The notes under the pieces are model-generated. The model was given only the letters and a program-made list of their open reading frames with translations. It searched no databases and had not been told where the DNA came from. 64,000 nucleotides of DNA, taken from contig NZ_CP097118.1 of NCBI RefSeq assembly GCF_024029435.1, forward strand, positions 496,001-560,000, in the 5' to 3' direction. Every line of letters begins with the position of its first letter. Positions within the stretch are counted from its first letter, which is position 1. The DNA comes from Fructilactobacillus hinvesii (GTDB taxonomy: Bacteria; Bacillota; Bacilli; Lactobacillales; Lactobacillaceae). A program made the translations under genes and the position numbers. This document shows positions 7,155 to 15,304 of this stretch, piece by piece.

Positions 7155-8246
7155 TTACCATCTTAAGATAGCGGCAATTGGAGCGCCTTCTGGCATATCT
7201 TCAACGGGAAGAACGGTTACGTCACCATCCAAACCGAGCACCGTTAATGCTAAGGTGTTCAATTCGTTAGCAGAACGAGCGCCCTTGCTAGTCGTCACAT
7301 CAACCGTTTCACCGTTATCCTTGCTTTCAACGTATGCGTGGTCAGCAACGATTAAGTTAGCAACGCGGTCTTCTAAGACTGATTGTTCGATGTCATCTAA
7401 TCCGGTTGTCGCCTTCTTAGCTCCTAACATGTCACTGTATTGAGCCTTAATAGCTTGCTTACCGGCAGCAACAAATTGGTCGTGAATCTTTTGGGCAACT
7501 TCTTTGTAGTTTTCACCGGCGTTCTTAACGGCAGTATCGATGGCTACAGACTTGTCAGTTACTAAGTAAGGGTTGTGCGAAGCCTTCTTGAACATGCCGG
7601 CATCTTCAGCGTTGGCAACTAAGACCAGTGGGTTGTGGTCAACGTCTGAGTAACGTTTTTGTACGTACTTATCAACTTGTTCGAAGTATTCGTGCGTGTC
7701 CCATTCTGGACCGTTCTGCTTAGGATCCTTGATGGTGTTGGTTTCCGTCTTGTCACTGTCAAATGGATCAGCGGGAACGTTGTCTGGGTCAGTGATGTTT
7801 AAGTCGTTTACTGAGTACAACTTGTAGGAATCACGTTGTAAGAAGAGCATGTCAAAGTTAGGAGCAAACTCTAACTGCTTAACAACTGGCAAAACAGGAA
7901 GCTTGTCGCTGATTGAGAATTCTGGTTGGGGCGTGTAGTTTAAGTTGTATGACACCAAGGCATCGTTGGTAACGTACAGAATCACACCTTCAGCAATGGT
8001 AGCGTTGGGTTTTAACGTCTTCAAGTAGTTGCTGATTTGGAATTCGTAAGCCTTCCATAGTTCAGGCTTGTAGAGCTTTTGGAAAGCTGCTTTAGCTGAC
8101 TTTACCAAGCTATCAGTTTGGATTTGGTCTAAACGAGTGTTGTCTTCCTTGGGGTTCAAAGGAATCGTAATTGTGACAATCGGACCTGCTTGTGCTTCTA
8201 GGTCTAATAAATTTTTAATTTTATCTTTTTGGTCATGTTTTGCCAT
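7155..8246 (-). CDS. baeRF-like (bacterial archaeo-eukaryotic release factor-like) protein
   Basis: 363 residues, soluble and acidic. The start LLDLEAQAGPIVTITIPLNP, the long region ending in LVLVANAEDAGMFKKASHNPYL, and the C-terminal segment with ANLIVADHAYVES and LNTLALTVLGLDGDVTVLP resemble the bacterial eRF1-like (baeRF) families often annotated as hypothetical in lactobacilli. In C-terminal eRF1/L7Ae-like domains this layout suggests ribosome or RNA binding, possibly in stress-related ribosome handling; that is inference. ATG 8246 is used because TTGGAGG sits eight bases upstream; the TTG further up is part of that site. The gene is monocistronic and divergent from the MazG-like gene. 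Confidence 0.6.
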   Translation of the reverse strand: MAKHDQKDKIKNLLDLEAQAGPIVTITIPLNPKEDNTRLDQIQTDSLVKSAKAAFQKLYKPELWKAYEFQISNYLKTLKPNATIAEGVILYVTNDALVSYNLNYTPQPEFSISDKLPVLPVVKQLEFAPNFDMLFLQRDSYKLYSVNDLNITDPDNVPADPFDSDKTETNTIKDPKQNGPEWDTHEYFEQVDKYVQKRYSDVDHNPLVLVANAEDAGMFKKASHNPYLVTDKSVAIDTAVKNAGENYKEVAQKIHDQFVAAGKQAIKAQYSDMLGAKKATTGLDDIEQSVLEDRVANLIVADHAYVESKDNGETVDVTTSKGARSANELNTLALTVLGLDGDVTVLPVEDMPEGAPIAAILRW

Positions 8247-8374
8247 AATGAAAGCCTCCAATTGATATCTATTTCACTGATAAGCATAAACCAATTACAA
8301 GCGGAGGGGCAATTGAAAGTGCTTGATAATTTTGGGCGGATTGTCTTTGAGCGTGAAAGCTAGTTAAGCTGCAA

Positions 8375-8383
8375 TGGTATAAT
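8375..8383 (+). promoter_or_regulatory. Extended -10 promoter of the MazG-like gene
   Basis: TGGTATAAT, an extended -10 element about 34 bases before the start codon; no good -35 hexamer is visible. Confidence 0.45.
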
Positions 8384-8416
8384 TCAACCAACGATTAGGA
8401 AAGTGAGGATTGGAAA

Positions 8417-8734
8417 ATGGACATTAATGAGCATCGTGACTGGTTAGTTAATTTTTACAAACAAAGAAATTGGTACGAATACTCCCCATTAATTAGAATG
8501 AATTATTTAAATGGAGAAATGGGCGAATTGAATAGAGCGGTGATTGCTTATGAAATTGGGAGAGATCACCCCGGTGAAGCTGATAAAAATCATGATCAAC
8601 GCTTAGCCGATATTAAAGAGGAAATGGCGGATGTTTTGGATCAAGTTCTAATTCTGAGTAATAAGTATGATATTAGTGTTTCTGATTTGCTGGAACAAAG
8701 TGAAACTAAATTTAAAAAGCGGTTTGATTTGTGA
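8417..8734 (+). CDS. MazG-like nucleotide pyrophosphohydrolase
   Basis: A 105-residue all-alpha protein. The first acidic pair, NGEMGELNRAV, and the second, IKEEMADVLDQVLIL, give the EExxE...ExxD magnesium-binding arrangement of MazG/MazG-like NTP pyrophosphohydrolases, which hydrolyse (d)NTPs to monophosphates and pyrophosphate for nucleotide pool cleaning. It is a single-domain form, much shorter than E. coli MazG. AGGATTGGAAA precedes the ATG. It stands alone between the divergent baeRF-like gene and the convergent hsdR; proximity to the restriction locus may be coincidental. Confidence 0.82.
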   Translation: MDINEHRDWLVNFYKQRNWYEYSPLIRMNYLNGEMGELNRAVIAYEIGRDHPGEADKNHDQRLADIKEEMADVLDQVLILSNKYDISVSDLLEQSETKFKKRFDL

Positions 8735-8744
8735 TTCGAGGTAT

Positions 8745-8785
8745 TAAAAAAGTCCCGCGAAATTAATTTTTCGTGGGACTTTTTA
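8745..8785. terminator. Bidirectional terminator between the MazG-like gene and hsdR
   Basis: AAAAAAGTCCCGCGAAA pairs with TTTCGTGGGACTTTTT between convergent genes. Confidence 0.88.
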
Positions 8786-8809
8786 CGTATTTTGTTGAAA
8801 GTGATTTGA

Positions 8810-11800
8810 TTAGTGCAAACTAGCAAAGAAATCTTGGACCGCTTGTTCAAACTGAGCCCGATCAAAGAAACCAAGTTTTTCCTCGTCTTCGACTTGTTTA
8901 ATAAGTTGATGAAATTCAGGGTTATCGTTTAAATCAGTGCTAGGCCGATAAACCGCAAATAATTTCATGATTTGGTTACCGCTGTAACCTTGATCATCTG
9001 CCCAGCGTCTAATTCGTAGTTCTTGAAGTTCACCTCGAATGGCTTTTCTGGCTTGCTTCAAGCTCTCTGTGTCGAAATGTTCTTGGTAATCACCATCATC
9101 AATCTTATCCATAATGGCGCTAATTTCAGTTTGACTCTGTTCATCTAATGGTGTGATGTGATTTTCAACGGCCTTCCGATTAGCTTCTGTTTGATCATCC
9201 ATGTAGGCATTCAAGAGATCAACTAGCCGATCGTAGTCAATGATTTCTTGGTTTTGCTGTTGCAAACGTAATTTTAAGTTGGTTAAATCAATTCGATCTT
9301 CAGGGGCTAATTTTTCGTTAACGTCATTCCAACGAGCTTGGAGAGAACTAAAGTCATTATCTGAATTTAACTTCAAACTAACTGATTTCCCCGTTTTTTC
9401 GCCTTTTTCATTATAAACTTCAGCTGGGGTTCCTAATTGATATCCTTGTTGCATTAATTGCTGTACGGGTCCATTTACTTCAGCAGCTAATTGCGAGAAT
9501 TCTTTTTGTTCTTTAGCTGATCTTGGAATTTGCGAAAAATCTGATCCGGCAATTTCTTCTAGACGTTCTAGTTTTGGATTTATTTTTTCAATCTGCTGCG
9601 AATATCTACTTGCCAAAATATCATCATTAAGTAAAGCTTGGTCATCTTTAGTGGAAGCGTGTTTTTCTGCATCTGCAATCGTATCGTTACCACCCAACGT
9701 GTAAATTACGAGTGCATTTTTAACGTGATCTTCCATGTCAGCGCCACGTCTGTAAAATCTGACTTTCCCGTATGGTTTAGCATTCTTATTAATGACTCGG
9801 TTGGTCCGCGACATGGCTTGGATCAAGAGACCCTCTTTCAAAATCTTGTCCATATAAATTACGTTTACATATTTGGAATCAAATCCGGTTAGTAATTGAT
9901 CAGAAACAATTACTAGATCTAACCGATCTTCATCAGCTTTACGATCATAGGGCTTTTTGTGAGCCAGCCGACGCGTAATATCACTAACATAATCTTGTTC
10001 TGGATGCTTACTTTCGAGAAAATCTTGGGTATCAAAGGTTTTCTGGTAGTTTTTCATTGCCTGTTTTAATTCGGCTTGTAAGTCAGAAGAACCATTACCA
10101 TTAGTTTCATCACGAGAGAAGGTCATTGCTACCCGCAGTTCCGGAGCTAATTTTTGGAAAAGATGGTAGTAAGCCACCACTGCCTGTTTTCCAGAAACAG
10201 CGAGCATCGCATGAAATTGGTTGGGCTGACGTTGCCCGGCTTCTAGGGGACCATCGGCATTTTCGTGCCAGTGCGCAACAATGTCTTGAACCACGGCTTC
10301 ACGATAAGCAGTGCTAGTGTAAGCCGCTTTTTCCAGTTCAGCATCGCTGTAGTCTGGGTGTTCTTTCTTTTCAATGTCAGTTTCATAGTAGGTTACGTCG
10401 AAGCCCAGCACGTTTCCATCACCGATTGCGTCTTTAATGGTGTATTGGTGTAAACGAGGACCAAAGATATCATGAGTGGAAACATCACGACTAGTTTTAA
10501 TGTCATGGATTTCATCACTGTAGAAGTTAGGGGTACCAGTGAAGCCAAACCAGGTGGTATTTGGAAGAGCGGCCTTAATTTCTTTTACAGCGTCACCACT
10601 AGCAGAACGATGGGCTTCATCCATGAGGATTACCATTCGTTCATCAGATTTTAAATCTCTTTTTACAGCGCGGTGTAATCCCTGAACCGTGATTAGATAG
10701 ATATGGGAACCATTGTTTTTCAAATGAAGAGCCCGCTTTAGTTCGTGTCCTTTAACCTTTTTAATGCGGTTTTTAAATTGTTGGTAGGCAAAACTTCTAA
10801 AGTTATTGAGCGTCTGATCAACTAGATCAACCCGATCAACGATGAAGAGGACATTGCGAACCTTAGGCATCGAAGCCAATAATTGGGCAACTTTAAACGA
10901 AGTAACGGTTTTTCCAGAACCAGTGGTATGCCAAACGTAACCGCCTTCACGTTCAATGAATTGATCGTTATCCATCTTTTTCATACGTTCCAAAATGGCT
11001 CGGGTGGCTTGAATTTGGTAAGAACGCATGACCATTAGATTGCCGTTTTCAGCATCTGGAATCATGTTAACTGTGACTAACCGGTGTAACGCTGGAATTC
11101 CCATTACTTGATGGATAAATTCCATGGTGTCAGTTACGTCTTTTCCGTTAGCATCACGCCATCCGAATACAAAGTCTTGGTTGTAGTCAGAAGGACTCTT
11201 AGGACGGGCAAAGTAATGAGCAGAATGTTGGGAAAGGATGAATTGAACCTGGACAAAACTCATCAAACCCGTATACATGCCATCGTCATCGTATTTTTTT
11301 AACTGTTCAAAGGCATTCCATTGATTTTGCAAGGATTCGTCTTTTTCTTCGATATGCGCTACGGGGAGTCCGTTGATTAATAATAAGACGTCAATGCGAC
11401 GTTCTCTGCTTAATGTGTTGGCTAGATGTTTAAACGTTATCTGATTAACGACTTCATACTCAGATCGGCCGCCGGCAACTTCATCACCGTAGAAAATTTC
11501 CATTTCGATTTGAGAACCGTCGTCTCGAGTTAAAGGCAGGGTTCCAATTCCACCGGCCCCTGCGATGACAAGCTGAGCATCGCAGGGTGTTTTATTTTTC
11601 TCAAGCTCTAACTTTAACTGATTAAATTCTTCATCAGAAAGAGGAGTCCCGTCTAATTTGGCTCGATTGTTGCGATTTAAAATATCGCGCCAATGCTGGT
11701 ATAAGATATCATCTGGTTTGTTAGAAAGCTCTGGACGATAAGTCCAGCCTTCATCTTCTAATTTTTTGATTACTGCTTTTTCAAATTGATCTTCTGCCAT
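8810..11800 (-). CDS. hsdR: Type I restriction enzyme, R subunit
   Basis: 996 residues, normal for HsdR. Domains: N-terminal PD-(D/E)xK nuclease with Asp137 in RRIDVLLLINGLP and the E-x-K at 151-153; SF2 helicase motor with Walker A HTTGSGKT (291-298), DEAH box at 394-397, motif III FGFTGTP and motif VI-like AMSRTNR; then the helical C-terminal region that docks on HsdM. The subunit translocates DNA from the HsdM2HsdS target and cuts remotely when translocation stalls. AAAAGGAAT precedes ATG 11800. It reads away from the inverted hsdS' copy and is separated from hsdM by the whole inversion region, so it needs its own promoter in 11801-11866. All key motifs appear intact. Confidence 0.95.
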   Translation of the reverse strand: MAEDQFEKAVIKKLEDEGWTYRPELSNKPDDILYQHWRDILNRNNRAKLDGTPLSDEEFNQLKLELEKNKTPCDAQLVIAGAGGIGTLPLTRDDGSQIEMEIFYGDEVAGGRSEYEVVNQITFKHLANTLSRERRIDVLLLINGLPVAHIEEKDESLQNQWNAFEQLKKYDDDGMYTGLMSFVQVQFILSQHSAHYFARPKSPSDYNQDFVFGWRDANGKDVTDTMEFIHQVMGIPALHRLVTVNMIPDAENGNLMVMRSYQIQATRAILERMKKMDNDQFIEREGGYVWHTTGSGKTVTSFKVAQLLASMPKVRNVLFIVDRVDLVDQTLNNFRSFAYQQFKNRIKKVKGHELKRALHLKNNGSHIYLITVQGLHRAVKRDLKSDERMVILMDEAHRSASGDAVKEIKAALPNTTWFGFTGTPNFYSDEIHDIKTSRDVSTHDIFGPRLHQYTIKDAIGDGNVLGFDVTYYETDIEKKEHPDYSDAELEKAAYTSTAYREAVVQDIVAHWHENADGPLEAGQRQPNQFHAMLAVSGKQAVVAYYHLFQKLAPELRVAMTFSRDETNGNGSSDLQAELKQAMKNYQKTFDTQDFLESKHPEQDYVSDITRRLAHKKPYDRKADEDRLDLVIVSDQLLTGFDSKYVNVIYMDKILKEGLLIQAMSRTNRVINKNAKPYGKVRFYRRGADMEDHVKNALVIYTLGGNDTIADAEKHASTKDDQALLNDDILASRYSQQIEKINPKLERLEEIAGSDFSQIPRSAKEQKEFSQLAAEVNGPVQQLMQQGYQLGTPAEVYNEKGEKTGKSVSLKLNSDNDFSSLQARWNDVNEKLAPEDRIDLTNLKLRLQQQNQEIIDYDRLVDLLNAYMDDQTEANRKAVENHITPLDEQSQTEISAIMDKIDDGDYQEHFDTESLKQARKAIRGELQELRIRRWADDQGYSGNQIMKLFAVYRPSTDLNDNPEFHQLIKQVEDEEKLGFFDRAQFEQAVQDFFASLH

Positions 11801-11866
11801 GTAATTATTCCTTTTTGTTTTTTATGATTAGTGGGTGCTTTATGTATGATTTTATCATAGATATTT

Positions 11867-13063
11867 ATGATGCTAATAGATTGGGAGAAGGAAAAACTAG
11901 GAAACGTTACAGATATTAAAGGTGGAGGAACTCCATCTTCAAAAATAAAGGAATATTGGGATGGAAATATAGATTGGTATACTCCTACTGAAGTTAATAA
12001 TAATGGGTATTTGAACCACAGTATTAGGAAAATATCTGAAAAGGGACTAAAAAATAGTTCGGCTAATTTATTGCCTAAAGATACAATTCTGATGTCATCA
12101 AGAGCAGGAATTGGAAAGATGGCAATTTTAAGGACTCCTGCAGCAACCAATCAGGGGTTTCAATCTCTAATACCTAAAAAATATATTAATTCATATTTTT
12201 TATATTCCATGCAAAATATTATTTCTAAATCAGCAAATCGCCTGGCTTCCGGATCAACTTTTACAGAAATATCAGGTAAAGAAACAAGTAAGATTTTAAT
12301 AAAATTACCATTGAATATTAAAGAACAAGCAAAAATTGGAAGACTATTTAAAAAAATTGATAATCTAATTACTGTCAATCAGCAAAAATTAGAAAAACTA
12401 AAATTACTAAAAAGAGCTCTACTACAGCAATTATTCCCACAAAATGATGAAATAAACCCTAAAATTAGGTTTGCTAATTTTAACAATGATTGGAAACAGC
12501 AGAAATTAGGAACCCTCGCAAAATGGAAGTTAGGAACAGGGATAAAGAAAAATGATTTAAATTATTCTAATGGTAAATATGTAATTCATTATGCAGATCT
12601 TTATAAAATGCCAGAAGTAATTGGTATACAAGATATAACTCATCATTCATTATCTGATGAAGGAACTTTAGTAAAGAGAGAATCAATTCTATTTCCCAAA
12701 TCCGATGTTACACCTCAAGGATTGGCAAGAACTTCTAGTTTAATTGCTAATGAAGTTTATGCTGGCAGCGATGTTTTAATTGGAGAAATAAAAAATTCCA
12801 TGACTAATTATGGACCATTTTTATCTTTCGAAATAAATAGAAATAGTAACGATATATTAAGCTTTATAACAGGATCAACAATAAGACATATAAATTCAAA
12901 ATCATTATCAAAATTAGATATTAATATAACTAATTATACAGAACAGAATGAAATTGCTAGTTTGTTAATAAAATTAAATTATTTAATAACCTTCAAATAT
13001 CAAAATAAAATTAATAAGTATGATGCATTAAAAAAAGCTCTACTTCAAAACATGTTTATCTAA
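11867..13063 (+). CDS. hsdS: Type I restriction specificity subunit, silent inverted copy (hsdS')
   Basis: 398 residues with two target-recognition domains (about 1-160 and 200-375) separated by the conserved helix LITVNQQKLEKLKLLKRALL, and a C-terminal helix INKYDALKKALL. HsdS sets the DNA sequence recognised by the HsdM/HsdR complex. This copy points opposite to hsdM and lacks the first 18 or so residues found in the other hsdS; its ATG has no ribosome binding site, so it is probably a silent cassette. It shares with the hsdS at 14137-15305 a 12-bp motif near the start, a 105-bp central helix and a 500-bp 3' segment, all inverted. Its second recognition domain is intact, unlike that of the partner. 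AT-rich compared with the flanking hsdR and hsdM. Confidence 0.88.
   Translation: MMLIDWEKEKLGNVTDIKGGGTPSSKIKEYWDGNIDWYTPTEVNNNGYLNHSIRKISEKGLKNSSANLLPKDTILMSSRAGIGKMAILRTPAATNQGFQSLIPKKYINSYFLYSMQNIISKSANRLASGSTFTEISGKETSKILIKLPLNIKEQAKIGRLFKKIDNLITVNQQKLEKLKLLKRALLQQLFPQNDEINPKIRFANFNNDWKQQKLGTLAKWKLGTGIKKNDLNYSNGKYVIHYADLYKMPEVIGIQDITHHSLSDEGTLVKRESILFPKSDVTPQGLARTSSLIANEVYAGSDVLIGEIKNSMTNYGPFLSFEINRNSNDILSFITGSTIRHINSKSLSKLDINITNYTEQNEIASLLIKLNYLITFKYQNKINKYDALKKALLQNMFI
11879..11890 (+). repeat. Inverted repeat 1, left arm (12 bp)
   Basis: GATTGGGAGAAG, coding for DWEK near the start of hsdS'; the same frame and sequence occur inverted at 15237-15248 in hsdS. Confidence 0.6.
12357..12461 (+). 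repeat. Inverted repeat 2, left arm (105 bp, central hsdS helix)
   Basis: Reads identically to the reverse complement of 14690-14794 over 105 bases; encodes the conserved helix between the two recognition domains. A crossover here swaps second recognition domains in frame. Confidence 0.88.
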
Positions 13064-13500
13064 ATAAATCCCCAAAATTTTAAATGTTTTGGGGATTTAT
13101 TTATTAAATTAGTTTAGACATTTGATACATAATTTTTTCACTGTCTTTTGCTTCCAATTCACGAATAATGTGAATATAAGTTTCTTGAGTTGTTGTCATA
13201 CTTGAATGACCTAGTCTCTGTGCTACTGTTGCAATTGAAACATCTCCAAAAAGCAATAATGAAGCATGGGTATGACGTAAACCATGAACAGTAATCACTG
13301 GTACTTGTGCTTTTTCACATAATGTTTTTAAGTAATGATTAACTGTGGAATTAAAAATTCGCTTTTCGGTAACAAAAATTGGTTTATCTTTTGGTAAATT
13401 ATTAATTAATTGTGAAAATTGCATGGATAATTGCCAATCCATTCGAATACTACGAATAGATGACTCGTTTTTAGTTTTTTGAAAACTACCATGAAACGAT
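13001..13500 (+). repeat. Inverted repeat 3, left arm (500 bp)
   Basis: Appears identical to the reverse complement of 13700-14199, with exact boundaries at both ends. It carries the last 21 codons of hsdS', a terminator hairpin (13062-13102) and an inverted copy of the recombinase C-terminus. Confidence 0.9.
13104..13500 (-). pseudogene. Truncated copy of the recombinase C-terminus
   Basis: This stretch of inverted repeat 3 encodes, on the minus strand, the same last 131 residues as the recombinase at 13506-14096, including HGLRHTHASLL, LGHSS and the active-site Tyr. In the present orientation it has no N-terminal part and is not a complete gene. If the 199-bp spacer were inverted it would become the expressed 3' half and the right arm would become the fragment. 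Confidence 0.82.
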
Positions 13501-13505
13501 AGAAA

Positions 13506-14096
13506 TTGAAATTTTTAAATGAAGCTGAGTTACAAAAACTAATTCATCAATTCGATTTAGGGAGTGAAATTAATTGGGACTGGTTCCTAATGTTAGTTAT
13601 TAAAACCGGGATTCGTTTTTCTGAGGCGTTAGCTGTTACACCTGATGACTTTGACTTTAAAAGTCAGATGTTGCGGATTAATAAGACTTGGGATTATAAA
13701 TCGTTTCATGGTAGTTTTCAAAAAACTAAAAACGAGTCATCTATTCGTAGTATTCGAATGGATTGGCAATTATCCATGCAATTTTCACAATTAATTAATA
13801 ATTTACCAAAAGATAAACCAATTTTTGTTACCGAAAAGCGAATTTTTAATTCCACAGTTAATCATTACTTAAAAACATTATGTGAAAAAGCACAAGTACC
13901 AGTGATTACTGTTCATGGTTTACGTCATACCCATGCTTCATTATTGCTTTTTGGAGATGTTTCAATTGCAACAGTAGCACAGAGACTAGGTCATTCAAGT
14001 ATGACAACAACTCAAGAAACTTATATTCACATTATTCGTGAATTGGAAGCAAAAGACAGTGAAAAAATTATGTATCAAATGTCTAAACTAATTTAA
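13506..14096 (+). CDS. Tyrosine recombinase (catalytic domain only) of the hsdS inversion region
   Basis: 196 residues of a tyrosine recombinase/phage integrase catalytic domain: Arg37 in TGIRFSEAL, a beta-hairpin Lys near 73-75, His137 and Arg140 in HGLRHTHAS, His163 in LGHSS and Tyr173 in ETYIHI. All six catalytic positions seem present. The N-terminal core-binding domain (usually 100 or more residues) is missing; the frame is closed by TAG at 13500-13502 and opens with TTG at 13506 without a clear ribosome site. Recombinases at this place in phase-variable type I loci invert hsdS segments. Only 65 codons lie in the unique spacer; the rest lies in the 500-bp repeat arm. It could be active, or a remnant with inversion driven by homologous recombination. 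Confidence 0.8.
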   Translation: MKFLNEAELQKLIHQFDLGSEINWDWFLMLVIKTGIRFSEALAVTPDDFDFKSQMLRINKTWDYKSFHGSFQKTKNESSIRSIRMDWQLSMQFSQLINNLPKDKPIFVTEKRIFNSTVNHYLKTLCEKAQVPVITVHGLRHTHASLLLFGDVSIATVAQRLGHSSMTTTQETYIHIIRELEAKDSEKIMYQMSKLI

Positions 14097-14199
14097 TAAA
14101 TAAATCCCCAAAACATTTAAAATTTTGGGGATTTATTTAGATAAACATGTTTTGAAGTAGAGCTTTTTTTAATGCATCATACTTATTAATTTTATTTTG
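13700..14199 (-). repeat. Inverted repeat 3, right arm (500 bp)
   Basis: Partner of 13001-13500 across a 199-bp spacer. Holds the last two thirds of the recombinase gene, a terminator hairpin (14098-14138) and the last 21 codons of hsdS. Confidence 0.9.
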
Positions 14200-14496
14200 G
14201 TATACATGGATGAATTGGTCTATTTTATTAAAAAGGTTTCCAATTTTATTTTCTTCTTCCTTACCAGGTACATAAACAATAGTTTTTGAAAATTTTGAAA
14301 TCCATTGTCGATTATGACTTTTAGGAGTATATTCTAATTTTTTTATTATGTTATATAGAAAATATAAATTATCGCATTCATTATTTAAGTCTAAAATTTT
14401 TATCGCTGAACTTTTAATTTTAAAAGGAAAATTTATGAAATATGAGCTAGTTGTAAAATCATCAAAAATTATTACAGGTTTTTTGGAATTTGCTTC

Positions 14497-14512
14497 TTTA
14501 ATTCTTTAATTC
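14497..14512 (-). repeat. 8-bp tandem duplication inside hsdS
   Basis: Two copies of GAATTAAA (minus strand) followed by a partial GAA. One copy restores the reading frame. Confidence 0.88.
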
Positions 14513-14689
14513 CAAAATTTTCATCTGTATATCCTAAAATAAAGCTTTTTCCAGCGGTTAAAACTGGTGTTTTATTGTCATTTTTATATTGTGTATCTTT
14601 AACAATATATTCCGTAGGTTGTTCATATTTTATTAATTCATTTAACTTATGCTTTTCCCATTCTCCGTTAAAATTAGTGAATCTAATCC

Positions 14690-14794
14690 TAGGGTTTATT
14701 TCATCATTTTGTGGGAATAATTGCTGTAGTAGAGCTCTTTTTAGTAATTTTAGTTTTTCTAATTTTTGCTGATTGACAGTAATTAGATTATCAA
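14690..14794 (-). repeat. Inverted repeat 2, right arm (105 bp)
   Basis: Reverse complement of 12357-12461; central helix of hsdS. Confidence 0.88.
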
Positions 14795-15236
14795 GTTTTT
14801 TAAACAACATTCCTATCTTTTTTTGTTCATTGATACTAACTGGAATTTTAAAATTATGATTAGAAACTAGATTCCAATCAGATCGTGGCATTTTTGTTCC
14901 AGATGTAAAATTAGCAATATTTTGGAATTCTTTAGTTTGTATAAGAATATATAAAAATGATGGATCTACTAAGTTATTTACTTGTAAAACCCAAAAATCT
15001 CCAACAGCTATTCCTTCAAAATTAGGGAAAAGCCACTTTTTTAAATATGGGCGGAGCTTCCCAAATAAAATATTATTAGGCGTAAATTTAATTCCCTTTT
15101 TGTCATTTCCAATTAGTTCAATTGCTTCTTTATCTATTTTCCCTCTTTCAGAAATTATATTTTCAAATTCAATATGAGGTAAATTAACGCCATTTGAAGT
15201 TTTAGATTTTCTAAAGCATAATTGATTCAGTTTTCG

Positions 15237-15248
15237 CTTCTCCCAATC
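15237..15248 (-). repeat. Inverted repeat 1, right arm (12 bp)
   Basis: Reverse complement of 11879-11890, in the same reading frame (DWEK) of hsdS. Short, but placed where a crossover would swap first recognition domains. Confidence 0.6.
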
Positions 15249-15304
15249 ATCAGAAAAGCCCTTAAACCGGATTTCCGGAATCTTTTTCTCCACGTTTTCC
15301 GACA

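Noticed and set aside
11770..12150. Minus-strand frame of 126 codons upstream of hsdR
   Set aside because: Overlaps hsdS' antisense; its content mirrors hsdS codons and hsdR has a good start at 11800.
13001..14199. Insertion sequence with terminal inverted repeats
   Set aside because: The arms carry hsdS ends and the C-terminus of a tyrosine recombinase; there is no transposase and no target-site duplication. It fits an inversion module better.
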